A stretch of DNA of 64,000 nucleotides from Candidatus Tectimicrobiota bacterium (GTDB lineage: Bacteria > JACPUC01). Positions 61,875 to 64,000 of the stretch are shown one piece after another. The DNA is taken from assembly GCA_016192455.1 (NCBI GenBank), contig JACPUC010000019.1, positions 62,001-126,000 of the forward strand, read 5' to 3'. Position numbers and translations under genes: made by a program. The notes under the pieces are model-generated. The model did no database searches and had not been told where the DNA came from. It was given only the letters and a program-made list of their open reading frames with translations. Numbering within the stretch: position 1 is the stretch's first letter; the number at the start of each line of letters is the position of its first letter.

Positions 61875-62887
61875 GCCAGTCTCACTTGGGCAGGGGTTGC
61901 AGCCTGGGCCGAGAGTCAGGGAAGCGCGTGAGCCTTGCCCCTCGGCCTCTTTGCCTGGCAGGCGCGGGCAGGCGCGCCTCCTCTCCGGAGGCTGCCGCCG
62001 CTATCGCGGCGCAGGGGCGCAGGGGAGTGTTTGCGGCCCCCAACCCCCCTTGGCACGGCCGCCTGCCGCGCAGTGGATTCATCAGGGAACTCTCGGGACG
62101 TACCACGAATTGAAGCTGCTCAGCATCTCGTAGGAGCGCTTGGCATCCTCGTAGGAGGCCTGCGCCACTCTACCCTGCTCTTTGTCTGTTTTCACCCTAC
62201 GCTTGAGCAGGGCAGTGGACGCTGTGGTGGGCACCTTACCTCTTATCCTCTCTTCCGAGACCCTACGCGCCCGCCCTCCGGATTTCGGCCGGACCTTCCA
62301 GGCTGCTCGTGGAGCAAGCGGCCAAGAAGGCGGCCCAGGAGGGGCGGCGCATGCAAGCCGCTCGTATCGCTCCCGCGGTCTGCCGCTCGCCGGTTTGGCG
62401 GCATTGCCTTTTCCGCCCGCCGAGGAGGCGGTGGCGCACAAGGCTGCCTTTGCGGCGAGCCGTGGCGCACTTTGCTTTGGCGGGGGGCGAAGAGCGTGAT
62501 ATAGTAGTCTCCTTCACAGTAACCGCCAGCACTCTTGTCGGGGCTCTCTGAACTTGCGGACTGAGGCCGCCGTGGGCAGCAGCCGGGATGCCCGGCGCCG
62601 CTCTTCCTGGGTGGTTGGAGCCGCGCCGGTGGCGCCGAGTGCGCTGTTCACGCGCCGGCACTTGAGGTAGGATGGAGGCACAGCGATTCGAGCTCTGAGA
62701 AACACGACACCCTGGAGCAGCCAGCCTTGTCCCCGTCGGTAACCTGGCCTCAATGCAACGGCACGACCGGGAGAGCAGGAGCCGGCTTCCAGATTTGTAA
62801 GGAGGTGCAAGCAACCGGAACGTTGTTCAAACACGGTTGGAGGTGAAGGGGGAAGCTACGTTCTAAGGCAGAGGAGGAGAACTCAAG
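61875..62887. other. Gene-free interval before the last gene
   Basis: About 1 kb between divergent genes. Short open frames on both strands are Arg/Ala-rich and lack motifs. No leader element of the A/B/C type was recognised upstream of the binding protein. Confidence 0.35.
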
Positions 62888-64000
62888 ATGGCAAGAAATT
62901 CTCAACGTCGCGCCTGGATAGTGTTCGTCATGGTAGCCATGGCCCTGAGCCTGCTGACGATCATGCCACGGCAAAGCGCCGCCATCGAAGGCCCCGAGAT
63001 CAAGATCGGCGTCTTGAAGCCCTACACGGGATGGGGGGCTGAGACGGCACAGTATGCCGAAATCGCCATGGACATGGCCCTGGACAAGATCAACAAGGCC
63101 GGCGGCATCAACGGCATCCCCATCCGGCTCATCAAGTACGACACGCGCAGCAAAGCGGAGGAGGCGATCCTGGCCGCCCGGCGGCTCCTGGAGCAGGACA
63201 AGGTGCTGGCCATCATGGGGCCTGAGCTGAGCGCCGAGGCGCAGGTCGTCTTCCCGGTCATCAATCGAGGCGGCGTGATGGCGGTCTCCTCGATGGCCTC
63301 GGCACCCGGCATTGCCGCCGCGAACCGCCCCTGGGCGTTCCGCAACATCATGACGAGCGAGAAGCTCCTTGAGCCGGCGTTGGCCAAGTTCTTGAGCAAG
63401 CATCCAGAGATCAAGAACGTGGTCATCGTGTATGACAATAAGGATTTCCTGTCGAAATCCGAAGGCACGAAACTCTTTCCGGAATTGTTGAAGCCGCACA
63501 ACATCAAGGTCGTGGACATGGTCGCCTTTCACACCGGCGATGTCGACTACGCGGCGCAGGTCACCAAGATCAAGAACACGAAGCACGATGGCATCATCCT
63601 TGCCGCCCTCTACTATGAAGGGGGGTACTTCGTGCGCGAGCTGCGGCGGCAAGGTGTGAAGAGTCCCGTGCTGGCCGGCATCGGCATCTCCAGCCCGGTG
63701 TTCATGCGCGCCGGAGGCGAAGCTACAGAAGGGGTTGTCAACGCGCAAGGGTTCTGGACGGGAAACCCGCGGCCCGAGGTGCAGGAGTTCGTGAAGGAGT
63801 TCCTGGAACGCGCCAAAGGGAAAGTCCAAGTGATTACGCCGCCGCAGTACACCGCCTCCAACTACGACTCGTTGATGATCACCGCCAAAATCATCAAGGA
63901 GTCGGGGGTGACGAACCGCTCCGAAGACCTCGCCAAGGACCGCGAGCGTATCCGCAACGGTTGGCAGAATCTGAAGGATTACCCGGGCATGCAGGGTAAG
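62888..64000 (+). CDS. Branched-chain amino acid-type ABC substrate-binding protein (3' end beyond window)
   Basis: 371 codons are present and the frame is still open at the window edge. Signal peptide about 1-32 (ALSLLTIMPRQSAAIEG). Type I periplasmic fold: GPEIKIGVLKPYTGWGAETAQYAEIAMDMALDKINKAGG. GAGGAGGAG precedes the ATG. Close paralogue of 28629 and 59059 (ANRPWAFRN, GDVDYAAQVTKIK, GVTNRSEDLAKDRERIRNGW). Permease and ATPase genes may follow outside. Confidence 0.93.
   Translation, partial: MARNSQRRAWIVFVMVAMALSLLTIMPRQSAAIEGPEIKIGVLKPYTGWGAETAQYAEIAMDMALDKINKAGGINGIPIRLIKYDTRSKAEEAILAARRLLEQDKVLAIMGPELSAEAQVVFPVINRGGVMAVSSMASAPGIAAANRPWAFRNIMTSEKLLEPALAKFLSKHPEIKNVVIVYDNKDFLSKSEGTKLFPELLKPHNIKVVDMVAFHTGDVDYAAQVTKIKNTKHDGIILAALYYEGGYFVRELRRQGVKSPVLAGIGISSPVFMRAGGEATEGVVNAQGFWTGNPRPEVQEFVKEFLERAKGKVQVITPPQYTASNYDSLMITAKIIKESGVTNRSEDLAKDRERIRNGWQNLKDYPGMQGK

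Overview
The window is high-GC bacterial DNA with short intergenic gaps, two tRNA genes and no rRNA, phage or CRISPR. Its gene content is dominated by ABC uptake systems for organic acids, amino acids and sulfonate-like compounds, with several UbiD-family decarboxylases, a SurE/Pcm pair and selenoneine genes. This resembles uncultivated soil or subsurface lineages such as Rokubacteria/Methylomirabilota or Binatota. That placement is an inference from gene content only; no rRNA is present to test it.

Layout. 1-4.7 kb: an ABC-2-type ATPase, groES-groEL and a Nudix CoA pyrophosphatase, with the first copy of a miniature inverted-repeat element (3660-3932). 4.8-11.8 kb: a broken acyl-CoA synthetase, then a zinc/manganese uptake operon (secreted small protein, porin, ZnuA, BamE-like lipoprotein, ZnuC, ZnuB) and an SLC13 symporter. 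12-24.5 kb: tRNA-Cys, an O-methyltransferase, UbiD homologue 1, a complete SsuABC/TauABC-type transporter and a Liv-type transporter with a fused LivH-LivM permease. 24.6-37 kb: a VKOR-like protein, a stand-alone receiver domain, a second Liv operon ending in a DUF1989 gene, an IclR regulator with a palindrome at its start codon, and two M24-fold genes with eroded metal ligands. The second MITE copy lies at 36680-36881.

37-44.5 kb: surE-pcm, tRNA-Pro, a two-subunit TPP decarboxylase, an orphan NMT1-type binding protein, UbiD homologue 2 and a frameshifted pseudogene. 44.7-50.9 kb: a 978-residue fusion (cyclic-nucleotide-binding domain, degenerate sigma-54-type AAA+ domain, NapH/NosR-like membrane iron-sulfur domain) divergent from a TPR-adenylate/guanylate cyclase; together they look like a second-messenger module controlling a membrane redox protein. 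51.0-52.9 kb: a decayed integron remnant made of an IntI fragment, a frameshifted cassette gene with a clear attC hairpin, and a DUF4258/YgiT toxin-antitoxin cassette with a truncated attC.

53-64 kb: UbiD homologue 3, divergent senA and senB (selenoneine biosynthesis), a DszB-like desulfinase, two Liv-type binding proteins, a cold-shock protein with a structured leader and a GAF protein. The most striking observation is that senB, read from the ATG that has an ideal Shine-Dalgarno, carries TGA as codon 4, followed at suitable spacing by a hairpin with GGU in its loop that resembles a bacterial SECIS. The gene may therefore encode a selenocysteine-containing selenosugar synthase, or it may be a nonsense allele. 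A second unexplained signal is a conserved leader of about 100 bp repeated upstream of three minus-strand transporter/decarboxylase genes.
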